DNA from: Solwaraspora sp. WMMA2065
GTDB lineage: Bacteria; Actinomycetota; Actinomycetes; Mycobacteriales; Micromonosporaceae
Length of the DNA stretch: 64,000 bases
Direction: 5' to 3'
NCBI RefSeq assembly: GCF_030345075.1
Contig: NZ_CP128361.1
Coordinates: 620,001-684,000 of the forward strand
Below are positions 35,238 to 43,091 of this stretch, in pieces. The position numbers and the translations under genes are program-made. The first letter of the stretch is position 1. Every line of letters begins with the position of its first letter. The notes beneath the pieces were generated by a model. That model ran no database searches and was not told where the DNA came from. It saw nothing but the letters and a program-made list of their open reading frames with translations.

Positions 35238-35720
35238 ATGACCGGCAAGAGGAACGACGTCGACCCGGTCGAGGTCGAGCGGTGGATCACCGCCCGCATC
35301 GCCAAGCACAAGGGCAACCCGTCTTCGTCGAGCTCGGCAAGCGGCTCGCCGCCCGGCGCGAGAAGTACGCTCACGCGCAGCAGGCCAGTCTTGAATTCCT
35401 CAAGAAACTCTTCGCCCTCGCCCGTGACACCGTGGCTGCGGAAAAGGCCGCCGCCGAGGTTCCGCCCGAGGAGCAGGGGAAAGCGGCGCTCACCGAACTC
35501 TTCGAATCCCTCAAGGGCGAAGACACCCCCGATCATCGTCGATAACGAGGTCGACGAGGTCGACGAGGTGGTCCGCGCGGTCCGTTTCAGCGGATGGCAG
35601 GACACCTACGAGGGTGACCGTCTGGTCCAACAGGCACTGCGGAAGACCCTCTACATCAAGTTCAGGATCCGCGACAACGCCGTCTTCACCCGCGCACTCG
35701 ACTACATCCGCGAGTACTAT
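35238..35720 (+). pseudogene. C-terminal fragment of type I restriction subunit HsdR, frameshifted
   Basis: Three reading-frame pieces together spell an HsdR C-terminus: MTGKRNDVDPVEVERWITAR in one frame, FVELGKRLAARREKYAHAQQ up to LFESLKGEDTP in a second, then IIVDNEVDEVDEVVRAVRF up to DYIREYY back in the first. Frame changes lie near 35322 and 35525. The helicase and nuclease parts, HsdM and HsdS are absent. It marks a lost restriction-modification system. Confidence 0.85.
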
Positions 35721-35860
35721 CAAGGCACGCCTTCAATAGAAGACTTGGTAACTACTCGTCTTGTCGTAGCTGGGGTTATCTGGCGCGGCGACAACCAGTA
35801 GCGTGGCAGGAGGTGCGATCCGGGGTGTGATCGCGTTTCCGTGCGACGAGGAGGTTCGGG

Positions 35861-37072
35861 ATGGACCCCATGCCTGGGTTGACCTTCGGGCAGCGTCTGA
35901 AGGTCTACCGTGAACGATCCGGCAAGACCCGGGCCGTGCTTGGTGGCCTCGTCGGTCGCAGCGCCGAGTGGGTCAAGGCAGTGGAATCCGATCGAATCCT
36001 GCCGCCGCGCGTACACATGCTGGACCGCATCGCCCGCGTGCTGAAGGTGGATGTATCCGTGCTGGTCGGTGAGCTGGGCGGCCGCTCGGCCGTGGTGAAC
36101 GGACCAGAGCATCCCGCACTGGCGTCGGTCCGTGACGCCGTGAATCGCACGGCACTGTTCAATGACGTCGCGCCACCGCCGCTGAACGAGATCCGCGAAC
36201 GCCTCGCGGCGGCGTGGCGAGCACGCCATCAGGCGGCTGATCACCGTACGGTGCTGGGTGCACTGCTGCCCGAGCTGTTGCGGGATTTACAGCGTGCGGC
36301 GCTGACGTACCAGGGCGACGAGCGACGGCAGGCGCAGGCGCTGCTGTCGCAGGTGCTGGGGCTGGCGCAGATGTTCCTGGCTTACCAGCCGGCGGCGGAA
36401 CTCCTGTGGCGCGTCGCGGACCGTGCGATGGTCGCGGCTCAGGAGTCGGGGGATACCGAAGCATTGGCGTGCGCCGGTTGGTTTCTATGTCAGGTGCACC
36501 GGGATGCAGGAGACTGGGACACCGCTATGGCAGTGACGCTGGATGTCGTTTCGACATTGAAACCCCAGATGGCCGAGTCGAGCGCGAACTTGCTCGCGTT
36601 GTGGGGAGCGCTGAACTTCGAGGCCGCCTACACCGCCGCCCGTGCCGGCGAGGAGGGCCGTGCCTGGCGGTACTGGGACCGCGCCGACCAGGTTGCTCAG
36701 CGACTTCCACAAGGCTTCTACCAGCAGCAGACGTCGTTTTCCCGGATCATCATGGGCGTGCATGCGGTGACGGTGGCCGTGGAGCTGCAGAAGTCCGGCG
36801 AGGCGGTGCGGCAGTCACGACGAATCGATCCTGCGGCAATCCCGTCGCGGCCCCGTCGAGCCCGACATCTGATCGAGGTAGCCCGTGGCCATCACGGCAA
36901 GGGCCACACCGAGGCGGCTGTGGCAACTCTGCGGCAGGCGTACGAGTCGGCGCCGGAGACGATTCGCTTCAACGGCTACGCCCGGCAGATCACCCTCGAC
37001 CTGCTCGACGGGCCACGGGCGATGCGGGATGAGGCCCGTGACCTTGCGCTGAAGGTTGGCTTGCTCGCGTAG
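35861..37072 (+). CDS. XRE-family HTH regulator with TPR-like C-terminus
   Basis: A 403-aa protein. The N-terminal helix-turn-helix is TFGQRLKVYRERSGKTRAVLGGLVGRSAEWVKAVESDR; the remaining 320 residues are helical repeats (QMFLAYQPAAELLWRVADRAMVAAQESG and similar) typical of actinobacterial XRE/TPR proteins. GAGGAGG precedes the ATG. The gene is followed by a close paralogue in tandem. It probably senses a peptide or small protein; no target is evident. Confidence 0.87.
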   Translation: MDPMPGLTFGQRLKVYRERSGKTRAVLGGLVGRSAEWVKAVESDRILPPRVHMLDRIARVLKVDVSVLVGELGGRSAVVNGPEHPALASVRDAVNRTALFNDVAPPPLNEIRERLAAAWRARHQAADHRTVLGALLPELLRDLQRAALTYQGDERRQAQALLSQVLGLAQMFLAYQPAAELLWRVADRAMVAAQESGDTEALACAGWFLCQVHRDAGDWDTAMAVTLDVVSTLKPQMAESSANLLALWGALNFEAAYTAARAGEEGRAWRYWDRADQVAQRLPQGFYQQQTSFSRIIMGVHAVTVAVELQKSGEAVRQSRRIDPAAIPSRPRRARHLIEVARGHHGKGHTEAAVATLRQAYESAPETIRFNGYARQITLDLLDGPRAMRDEARDLALKVGLLA

Positions 37073-37107
37073 CTCGCCGTGAGCGCCGGCAATCACGACG
37101 AGCGGTG

Positions 37108-37137
37108 TTGACTGCGGCGACGCGGTACCAGGTACCG
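37108..37137 (+). promoter_or_regulatory. Promoter with overlapping GGTACC palindrome
   Basis: TTGACT (37108-37113) could be a -35. The inverted repeat CGGTACC-A-GGTACCG (37123-37137) covers the expected -10 region of the second XRE/TPR gene. Autoregulation is likely. A related palindrome lies at 38400-38414. Confidence 0.5.
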
Positions 37138-37210
37138 TCTGGCATGGCGGCGCGCCGGGAGGTAGAGGCCCCGACCGCGCCGCCGCCCAGCCTCTACCTG
37201 GGGAGACATC

Positions 37211-38398
37211 ATGGATACGTTCGGATCACGGCTGCGGACATTTCGCGAACGCAGCGGTAAGACCCGGGCCGTGCTCGGCGGCCTCGTCGGCCGTAGTGCC
37301 GAGTGGGTCAAGGCCCTCGAATCCGGTCGGTTGCTTACCCCCCGGCTGCCGATGCTGCTGCGGCTCGCGGAAGTCCTGGACATCGACGACCTGTCCGTGC
37401 TGACGGGAGATCAGTCTCTTCCTGTAGCCTCAGTCACCCGTGCCGGCCACCCCGCCATCGACAGCATTGCTGCGGCAATGCACCGAACCACCCTTCCGGT
37501 CGGTGATCCGTTGGCGGCCGCTGCCCTTCGTGCTCGGGTGGACCAGGCGTGGATCGCCTGGCATCACGCCAGTGCTGAGCGGACTGCGGTTGCCGCGCTG
37601 CTGCCCAGGCTCCTTGTCGATGCCCGGCTCGCGGCACGTCTTCTCGACGGCGCCGATCGTCGACAGGCTGCGACCGAACTGGCTCGGGTCTACCATCTGG
37701 TGCAGTTGTACGCGGCGCACCAGCCACAGCCACAGCTGGTCTGGTTGGCGGCCGACCGGGCGATGCTGGCTGCCCAGGATGCGGACGACCCTGGCGCGAT
37801 AGCTGCTGCCGCCTGGTATTACGCCCACGTGTATCGCTCCGATGGGCAGCCCGACGCCGCCGAGCAGGTGCTCGTGGACGCTCTCGATCTGTTGGACGGC
37901 AGCGGTGGTGACGATCAACTAGCCAGGTGGGGACAGTTGCAGCTGGGCTTGGCCCTGGGCCATGCGCGAGCCGGCCGGGCAGGGCAGGCCTGGCGCTACT
38001 GGGATTCGGCGGATTCCGTCGCACGTCGGCTGGGTACCGGGTACGTGCACCCGTGGTTGATGTTCGGTTCGGTGGTCGTCGACGCTTTCGGGGTGACTAT
38101 CGGAATCGACCTTGCACGCCCGGGCGAGGCGGTGCGCCGGGCGACGGGGGTCGATTACTCGGCTTTACCGTCACGGACCCGGCGGTCCGGTGGACTGATC
38201 GACGCCGCTCGGGCGCATCTGATGCGACGGGACGAGGTAGCGGTGGTGCATCTTCTGGGCCGGGCCCTGCGCGAGTCGGTAGAAACTGTCCGCCACCAGC
38301 CGCACGCCCGGGGCATGGCCATGGAATTGGTAGGGCGAACCGGCGTGGTGGGCGAGGACGCCCGGGAACTCGCGCTGGCGATGGGAATCGATTGGTAG
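37211..38398 (+). CDS. XRE-family HTH regulator with TPR-like C-terminus, paralogue
   Basis: A 395-aa paralogue of the preceding gene. The DNA-binding domain TFGSRLRTFRERSGKTRAVLGGLVGRSAEWVKALESGR is nearly identical through the recognition helix, suggesting overlapping binding sites, while the C-terminal repeat region has diverged, suggesting a different ligand. GGGGAG precedes the ATG. It shares RVxQAWIAWHHAS- and RAWRYWDSAD-like segments with its neighbour, and the general layout with the cassette regulators downstream. Confidence 0.87.
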   Translation: MDTFGSRLRTFRERSGKTRAVLGGLVGRSAEWVKALESGRLLTPRLPMLLRLAEVLDIDDLSVLTGDQSLPVASVTRAGHPAIDSIAAAMHRTTLPVGDPLAAAALRARVDQAWIAWHHASAERTAVAALLPRLLVDARLAARLLDGADRRQAATELARVYHLVQLYAAHQPQPQLVWLAADRAMLAAQDADDPGAIAAAAWYYAHVYRSDGQPDAAEQVLVDALDLLDGSGGDDQLARWGQLQLGLALGHARAGRAGQAWRYWDSADSVARRLGTGYVHPWLMFGSVVVDAFGVTIGIDLARPGEAVRRATGVDYSALPSRTRRSGGLIDAARAHLMRRDEVAVVHLLGRALRESVETVRHQPHARGMAMELVGRTGVVGEDARELALAMGIDW

Positions 38399-38399
38399 T

Positions 38400-38414
38400 T
38401 GTACCTGGGGTACA
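38400..38414. promoter_or_regulatory. TGTACC-TGG-GGTACA palindrome, XRE operator candidate
   Basis: A perfect inverted repeat with 6-bp arms and 3-bp spacer, directly after the second XRE/TPR stop and about 45 bp ahead of the cassette leader. The GTACC half-site also occurs in the palindrome upstream of the tandem regulator (37123-37137), so one of these regulators may control the cassette. Confidence 0.45.
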
Positions 38415-38458
38415 GATTGTCCCTCTTGGATGACCGGCCTGCTCATAGCGTGGTGTGT

Positions 38459-38582
38459 GGGCCCGACGCCGTACCCGCGATCGCCCTTTTCGCGCGTCGG
38501 GCCCGCCTAGCGGCGGCGGCCCAGGGCCGACACGGAGAGCCACCCCGGGTCGCCGCCCTCCACACGCCATGAGGGGGACATC
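38459..38582 (+). promoter_or_regulatory. Structured leader of the three-gene cassette, copy 1
   Basis: GGGCCCGACGC (38459-38469) pairs perfectly with GCGTCGGGCCC (38494-38504), with an inner CGCGA/TCGCG helix. A second helix can form between the GGCGGCG run near 38511 and CGCCGCC near 38551. The CCCTC right after that arm can instead pair with GAGGG of the ribosome site before GTG 38583, an arrangement like a translation-control switch. A 29-nt block (38480-38508) is identical in the leader at 54783. Predicted from sequence only. Confidence 0.55.
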
Positions 38583-38753
38583 GTGCTCGGAAAATGGTTT
38601 CAGCGGCCGGACGTCGTGATCGACGTGGTCTACCCGGTGCCGGGTCGTCGCCGGTACGCCGACCGGTGCGCGCCGCCGGACCGGCGGCCCGCCACCCGTA
38701 CCGATCGGGCGGAGCGCCGTGGCGGTAACGCCGGCCGGCACTACCTGCCGTGA
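38583..38753 (+). CDS. Cassette small protein 1 (GKWFQR...NAGRHYLP)
   Basis: A 56-aa protein with no known family. It starts VLGKWFQRPDVVIDVVYPVPGRR and ends RGGNAGRHYLP; the middle is Arg/Pro/Asp-rich (PPDRRPATRTDRAERR). GAGGGGG lies 6 bases before GTG. The 54911 copy is closely similar at both ends with many synonymous changes, evidence for selection on the protein. The stop overlaps the next start (GTGA), so the three genes are translationally coupled. Confidence 0.75.
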   Translation: MLGKWFQRPDVVIDVVYPVPGRRRYADRCAPPDRRPATRTDRAERRGGNAGRHYLP

Positions 38754-39070
38754 CCGGGCCGGAGCCTTCCCGACCGCCGGAGCCGCTGCGGCCGCCCGGG
38801 TCGCATGAGCCGGCGCATGAGCCGTGTCGGCCTGCGTGGACGTGCGCGGTGTGCCCGGACGGCACGCCGTGGCCGTGTTCCCCGGCGCGGGTGCAGCTGA
38901 CCGAGGCGTACGCCGTCGACCCGATCGGTCTGGCGGCGGACCTGGCGGCGATGATGCCGCGCGCCGCCGACGAGGCCGGCATCGTCGACCCGGCGGAGCT
39001 GCACGAACGGTTCGTCTCGTGGACGTTCGCCGGCGCGGCCGCGCCGGCACCCGAGGTGAAGCGGCGGTGA
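38750..39070 (+). CDS. Cassette small protein 2 (Cys-x2-Cys...WPC)
   Basis: A 106-aa protein, family unknown to me. After a Pro-rich start it has WTCAVCPDGTPWPCSPARVQLTEAY, with three Cys spaced C-x2-C-x7-C that could bind a metal, and then an acidic helical part ending AGIVDPAELHERFVSWTF. The copy at 55081 keeps the Cys motif, DPAEL-ERFVSWT and the LTEAY-like helix. Start and stop overlap the neighbouring genes by four bases each. Confidence 0.75.
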   Translation: MTGPEPSRPPEPLRPPGSHEPAHEPCRPAWTCAVCPDGTPWPCSPARVQLTEAYAVDPIGLAADLAAMMPRAADEAGIVDPAELHERFVSWTFAGAAAPAPEVKRR

Positions 39071-40317
39071 CGGTCGACGGTGGCGCCGTACGGGTCCGTG
39101 ACGACCTGCCGATCGGTCGCCGGGTGGCGCAGTGGCGGGCCCGGCGGCGGATGACCCAGCAGGTGTTCGCCGACCGGATCGGCAAGTCGAAAAGCTGGGT
39201 CGACAAGGTCGAACGCGGTGCCCGCCGGTTGGACAGGTTCTCGGTGATCCACCAGATCGCCGAGGTGCTGCGGGTCGACCCGGCCGAACTCGTCGGCGCG
39301 GCCGGGTCGACGACCCCGCCACCGGGAGTCGGTTCGGCGGCGCCCGGGGTGGAGGCGGTGCGCGCCGCCCTCGCCTGCTACGACATCTTCGGCGTTGCTG
39401 CCGTCGCCGACACCGGCACGGCACCGCCGGATGTCGGAGCGACCACCCGGCGGGTCGAGCATGCCTGGCTGGCGTACCGGCACGCCCACTACCCGCAGCT
39501 GCTGCGAATGCTGCCCGACCTGCTCACCGCCGCGCGGCGGCGGCACGCCGCCGACCCGGTCGGTGGCGCGCAACCGCTGGTGCAGGTGTACCGGATCGCC
39601 TCGTCGGTGCTGGTCAAGCTCGACGAAACCGACCTGGCCTGGTTGGCGGCCGACCGGGCGATGACGGTCGCGTCGACCGCCGGTGATCCGCTGCTGGCGG
39701 CGACGGCGGCGGTGCCGCTGGGGCAGACGCTGCGGGCGGTGGGCCACGGCAGGTTGGCGATGTCGGCGACGATCGCCGCCGCGCACCGACTCGACCCGGC
39801 CGGCCCGGCCGACGACGGTCCGCCGCCGCGGCTGTCGGTGTACGGCACGCTGCTGCTGCAGGCCGCGTTGGCCGCCGCCGAATGCGACGACGCCGCCGCC
39901 GTGCGGGAGCTGACCGGGCAGGCCGGAGACGTCGCTGACCAGATCGGCGACGGTCATGACCACCAGTGGAGCGGGTTCGGGCCGACGGCGGTCGAGCTGG
40001 CCCGGGTGGCGGCGGCCGCCGACCTCGGCGAGGCGGAAGAAGCGGTACGCCGGCATGCCGCGCTCGTGCGGCGTCCCGCCTGGCGCGGGTTGCCGGCCGA
40101 GCACCGGGCGGCGTACCTGGTCGACGTGGCGCGGGCGGCACTGCAGTCCGGTGACCTGGTCACGGCGGGCCGGTCGCTGGTCGACGCCGACCGGGTCGCG
40201 TCCGCCGAGGTCCGGCTGCGGCCGTCCGCCCGTACGGTGGTCGCCGAGGTCGCCCGGTGCGCGCCGTCGGCTGCCGGTGTGGCCGGGTTGGCCGCGACGC
40301 TCGGGCTGACCCGGTGA
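39067..40317 (+). CDS. Cassette XRE/TPR regulator, intact copy
   Basis: A 416-aa protein. The HTH is IGRRVAQWRARRRMTQQVFADRIGKSKSWVDKVERGARRLDRFSVIHQIAEVLRVD (about 18-70). A helical TPR-like domain fills the rest (RRVEHAWLAYRHAHYPQLLRMLPDLLTAARR, LAWLAADRAMTVA, GLPAEHRAAYLVDVARAAL). GTG 39067 overlaps the preceding stop by four bases; longer frames upstream belong to small protein 2 read out of frame. The two small proteins may be its ligands or antagonists. Confidence 0.87.
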   Translation: MTVDGGAVRVRDDLPIGRRVAQWRARRRMTQQVFADRIGKSKSWVDKVERGARRLDRFSVIHQIAEVLRVDPAELVGAAGSTTPPPGVGSAAPGVEAVRAALACYDIFGVAAVADTGTAPPDVGATTRRVEHAWLAYRHAHYPQLLRMLPDLLTAARRRHAADPVGGAQPLVQVYRIASSVLVKLDETDLAWLAADRAMTVASTAGDPLLAATAAVPLGQTLRAVGHGRLAMSATIAAAHRLDPAGPADDGPPPRLSVYGTLLLQAALAAAECDDAAAVRELTGQAGDVADQIGDGHDHQWSGFGPTAVELARVAAAADLGEAEEAVRRHAALVRRPAWRGLPAEHRAAYLVDVARAALQSGDLVTAGRSLVDADRVASAEVRLRPSARTVVAEVARCAPSAAGVAGLAATLGLTR

Positions 40318-40322
40318 GGCTG

Positions 40323-40371
40323 TTGCACTCGTCCGGACCGCTGCTCTAGGGTCGCGCGGAAAGCGCTTGCC
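40323..40371 (+). promoter_or_regulatory. Promoter and AAGCGCTT operator of the second glycan operon
   Basis: TTGCAC (40323-40328), 18-bp spacer, TAGGGT (40347-40352); GGAAAGCGCTTGCC (40358-40371) sits at the expected start site, with a perfect AAGCGCTT core typical of LacI-type operators. GAGGAGG precedes the first gene. The reader could be the chimeric regulator at 45085 or a global sugar regulator. Confidence 0.5.
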
Positions 40372-40390
40372 GACCCAGCGAGGAGGGCGC

Positions 40391-41179
40391 GTGCCGGCGA
40401 CCAGTCCGAAGATCCACAGCGGCATGTGTTCCGTCACCCTGCGGCAGCAGCCGGCTTCGGCAGTGCTGGACGTCGCCGCACGGGCCGGCCTGCGTCGCGT
40501 CGAATGGGGCGCCGACGTGCACGTACCGCCGGGTGACACCCGCACCGCGACCTCGGTGCGCGACGCCGGCCTGGACCGGGGCGTCGGGGTCGCCTCCTAC
40601 GGCTCCTACTTCCGGGCCGGCTCCGACCCGGACGAGGACTTTCCGGCCGTACTCGCCAGCGCGGTCGCGCTCGGCGCACCCCGGATCCGGATCTGGGCCG
40701 GCACGCTCGGCTCCGCGCAGGCCAGCGCCGACGAGCGCCGCGCGGTCGTGACCGCCACCCGGGCCGCCGCGCATCTGGCCGCCGACGCCGGCGTCACCCT
40801 CGCCTTCGAATACCACTCCGGCACGTTGACCGACACCGCCGAGTCGACGCTGCGGCTGCTCGCCGACGTCGACCATCCGGCGGTACGCACGTACTGGCAG
40901 CCGCCGCTCGACCTGCCCGACGCCGCCGCCGTCGACGACCTGCGGCAGGTGATGCCCTGGGTCGACGCGGTGCATGTCTTCTCCTGGTGGCCCGGCTACC
41001 AGCGGCTGCCGTTGACCGCCCGCGATCGACTCTGGCGCGACGTTCTCGCCGAGCTGCGCGGTACCGGCCGCGACTTTGACACCCTGCTGGAGTTCGTGAT
41101 CGACGACGATCCCGACCGGGTCGCGATCGAAGCGGCGACGCTGACCCGACTGATCACAACGGACCGTCGTGCCGGCTGA
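40391..41179 (+). CDS. Sugar phosphate isomerase/epimerase (xylose-isomerase-like TIM barrel)
   Basis: A 262-aa protein of the AP-endonuclease-2/xylose-isomerase-like fold. It shows CSVTLRQQPASAVLDVAARAGLRRVEWGADVHV at the first strand, LAFEYHSGTLTDTAESTLRLL with the metal-binding Glu, and VDAVHVFSWWPGY plus LLEFVIDDD near the end. GTG 40391 has GAGGAGG upstream. It is the first gene of a tightly packed operon with a heparinase-type protein and a DUF2264 protein, so it probably isomerises a sugar acid released by them. Confidence 0.85.
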   Translation: MPATSPKIHSGMCSVTLRQQPASAVLDVAARAGLRRVEWGADVHVPPGDTRTATSVRDAGLDRGVGVASYGSYFRAGSDPDEDFPAVLASAVALGAPRIRIWAGTLGSAQASADERRAVVTATRAAAHLAADAGVTLAFEYHSGTLTDTAESTLRLLADVDHPAVRTYWQPPLDLPDAAAVDDLRQVMPWVDAVHVFSWWPGYQRLPLTARDRLWRDVLAELRGTGRDFDTLLEFVIDDDPDRVAIEAATLTRLITTDRRAG

Positions 41180-43091
41180 GCCAGACCCGGCGGCAGCAGC
41201 GGCAACGGCCGGGCCCGGACCGCTCGCCCGTCGGTGGGCGGCGCTGGACCCGCAGCTGCGGACGGCAGCGCTCGGCCGGGCACGGCAGGTGTACGACATC
41301 GGCGGCACCGGCCGGGCGGCCTGGCCGCACGTCGACGACGTCACCGAGCGGGCCATCGTGGCCGCCGCCGAGGCCGACCGGGGCACCGCCTGGCCCCGAC
41401 TGCTGCTGTCCGACTACGCCCGCTACTGGCGCGACGGGGTCCGGACAGCGTACGAGCAGCCCGCCGGTGGGCTGCGGCGGCGTACCGCCACAGCCGCGCT
41501 GGCCGCCGCGCTGCACGGCCAGCCCTACCTCGACGAGGCCGCCGACGGGCTGCTGCAGCTCTGCGAGCAGACCACCTGGTGCTGGGCCGCGCACGAGCAG
41601 TTTGCCGCCGACCGCCGGCACGTGGTGCCCGACGTCGACCGGCCGTACCTGGACCTCGGGGCCGCCGAGACGGTGGCCGTGCTTGCCTGGGCCGACCTGA
41701 TCCTCGGCGCGACGCTCGACGAGCGCACCCCGGGGCTGCGCCAGCGGATCCGCCGGGAGACCCGCGCCCGGGTGATCGAGCCGTTCCTGGGCAGCCGTGA
41801 CTGGCACTGGCTCGGCCTGGACGGGCACCTGCACAACTGGAACCCGTGGATCCACGGCCATCTGCTGGCCGCCGCGTTGTTCCTGGTCGACGACGCGGAC
41901 ATTCGGACCCAGGTGGTCGACCTTGTCGTCGACGGGCTCGACCGCTACCTCGGCTCGCTGCCCGCCGACGGCGGCTGCGACGAAGGGTACGCGTACTGGT
42001 GGAACGGCCCGGCCCGGCTGGCCGAAGCGCTCGACCTGCTCGACCGGGTCCTCGACGGGCGGTTGGATCCGTGGCGGTGGGCGCCGCTGCCGCAGCTGGC
42101 CCGCTACCCGCACCGGATGGCCCTCGGCGGCGGCTGGTACGTCAACGTCGGCGACGGCCCGGCCCGGCCGAGCGACGCGCAGCCGTGGCAGGTCCTGCAC
42201 CGCTGGGGCCGGGCCACCGGCGACCGGCAGGTGATCGACTTCGCGGCCAGTCACCGTACCCTGGGCGAACCGGCCGTGACGGTCGCCGCCGGGCTGGGCC
42301 GGGCGGTACGCGGGCTGACGGATTCGCGGTGGTTCACCCAACCACCGACCGCTCCGCCGCTGCCGGTCACCACCTGGCTGCCCGACCTGCAACTACTGGT
42401 CAGCCGGGAACGGGCCGGCAGCTCGGCCGGGCTGACCGTCGCGGTCAAGGGTGGGCACAACGACGAGAACCACAACCACAACGACGTCGGCTCGTACCTC
42501 GTCGCCCTGGACGGGTGCCCGGTGCTGGTCGACCTCGGCCAGCCCACCTACACCGCGATCTCGTTCACCGACCGCCGGTACGAACAGTGGGTCACCCGCA
42601 GCCAGTGGCACAACCTGCCGGTCGTCGGCGGTCACGGTCAGGCCGCGGGCCGCGACTTCCGGGCGTCGGCGGTCGCCGTCGACACCGGTGCCGACGCCGA
42701 CGCGCTGCGCCTCGACCTGGCTGGTGCCTACCCGCCGGAGGCCGGCTGTCGGTCCTGGCGGCGGCAGGTGCGGCTGGACCGACGCCGGTCGACGGTGACC
42801 GTCACCGAGCGGTGGCGCGTCGACGACCCGACCGGGCTGCGGCTGCACCACGTCCTCGCCGGCGAGCCGCTGGCCCACGTCGCCGGGCGGCTCGCCGTAC
42901 GGGCCCTGGCCGGCGGGATCCTCATGCTGACCTGGGAACCGCAGCTCGGTGCCGGTCGGCTGGACCGGCAGCCGGTCGACGACCCGCTGCTGCGCGACGT
43001 CTGGGGCGACGCCGTGCACCGGCTGGTGCTCACCCTGCCGGCCCAGCGGACCGGCTCCGTCACCGTGACCGTCTCCGGAGGTCCCGAATGA
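41169..43091 (+). CDS. Heparinase II/III-family polysaccharide lyase
   Basis: A 640-aa protein without signal peptide. The alpha/alpha-barrel half contains LDGHLHNWNPWIHGHLLAAALFL and GGCDEGYAYWWNGPARLAEAL, matching the catalytic-face motifs of this family; the beta half has VKGGHNDENHNHNDVGSYLVALDGCPVLVDLGQPTYT. That His/Asn-rich signature is closer to PL12/PL21-type proteins than to the two lyases at 27521 and 29095. GTG 41169 overlaps the isomerase gene by 11 bases. Substrate unknown; an acidic oligosaccharide is expected. Confidence 0.87.
   Translation: MPAEPDPAAAAATAGPGPLARRWAALDPQLRTAALGRARQVYDIGGTGRAAWPHVDDVTERAIVAAAEADRGTAWPRLLLSDYARYWRDGVRTAYEQPAGGLRRRTATAALAAALHGQPYLDEAADGLLQLCEQTTWCWAAHEQFAADRRHVVPDVDRPYLDLGAAETVAVLAWADLILGATLDERTPGLRQRIRRETRARVIEPFLGSRDWHWLGLDGHLHNWNPWIHGHLLAAALFLVDDADIRTQVVDLVVDGLDRYLGSLPADGGCDEGYAYWWNGPARLAEALDLLDRVLDGRLDPWRWAPLPQLARYPHRMALGGGWYVNVGDGPARPSDAQPWQVLHRWGRATGDRQVIDFAASHRTLGEPAVTVAAGLGRAVRGLTDSRWFTQPPTAPPLPVTTWLPDLQLLVSRERAGSSAGLTVAVKGGHNDENHNHNDVGSYLVALDGCPVLVDLGQPTYTAISFTDRRYEQWVTRSQWHNLPVVGGHGQAAGRDFRASAVAVDTGADADALRLDLAGAYPPEAGCRSWRRQVRLDRRRSTVTVTERWRVDDPTGLRLHHVLAGEPLAHVAGRLAVRALAGGILMLTWEPQLGAGRLDRQPVDDPLLRDVWGDAVHRLVLTLPAQRTGSVTVTVSGGPE

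Noticed and set aside
38443-40545. Minus-strand frame of 700 codons over the cassette
   Set aside because: Arg/Pro-rich and opposite an HTH gene with clear motifs.
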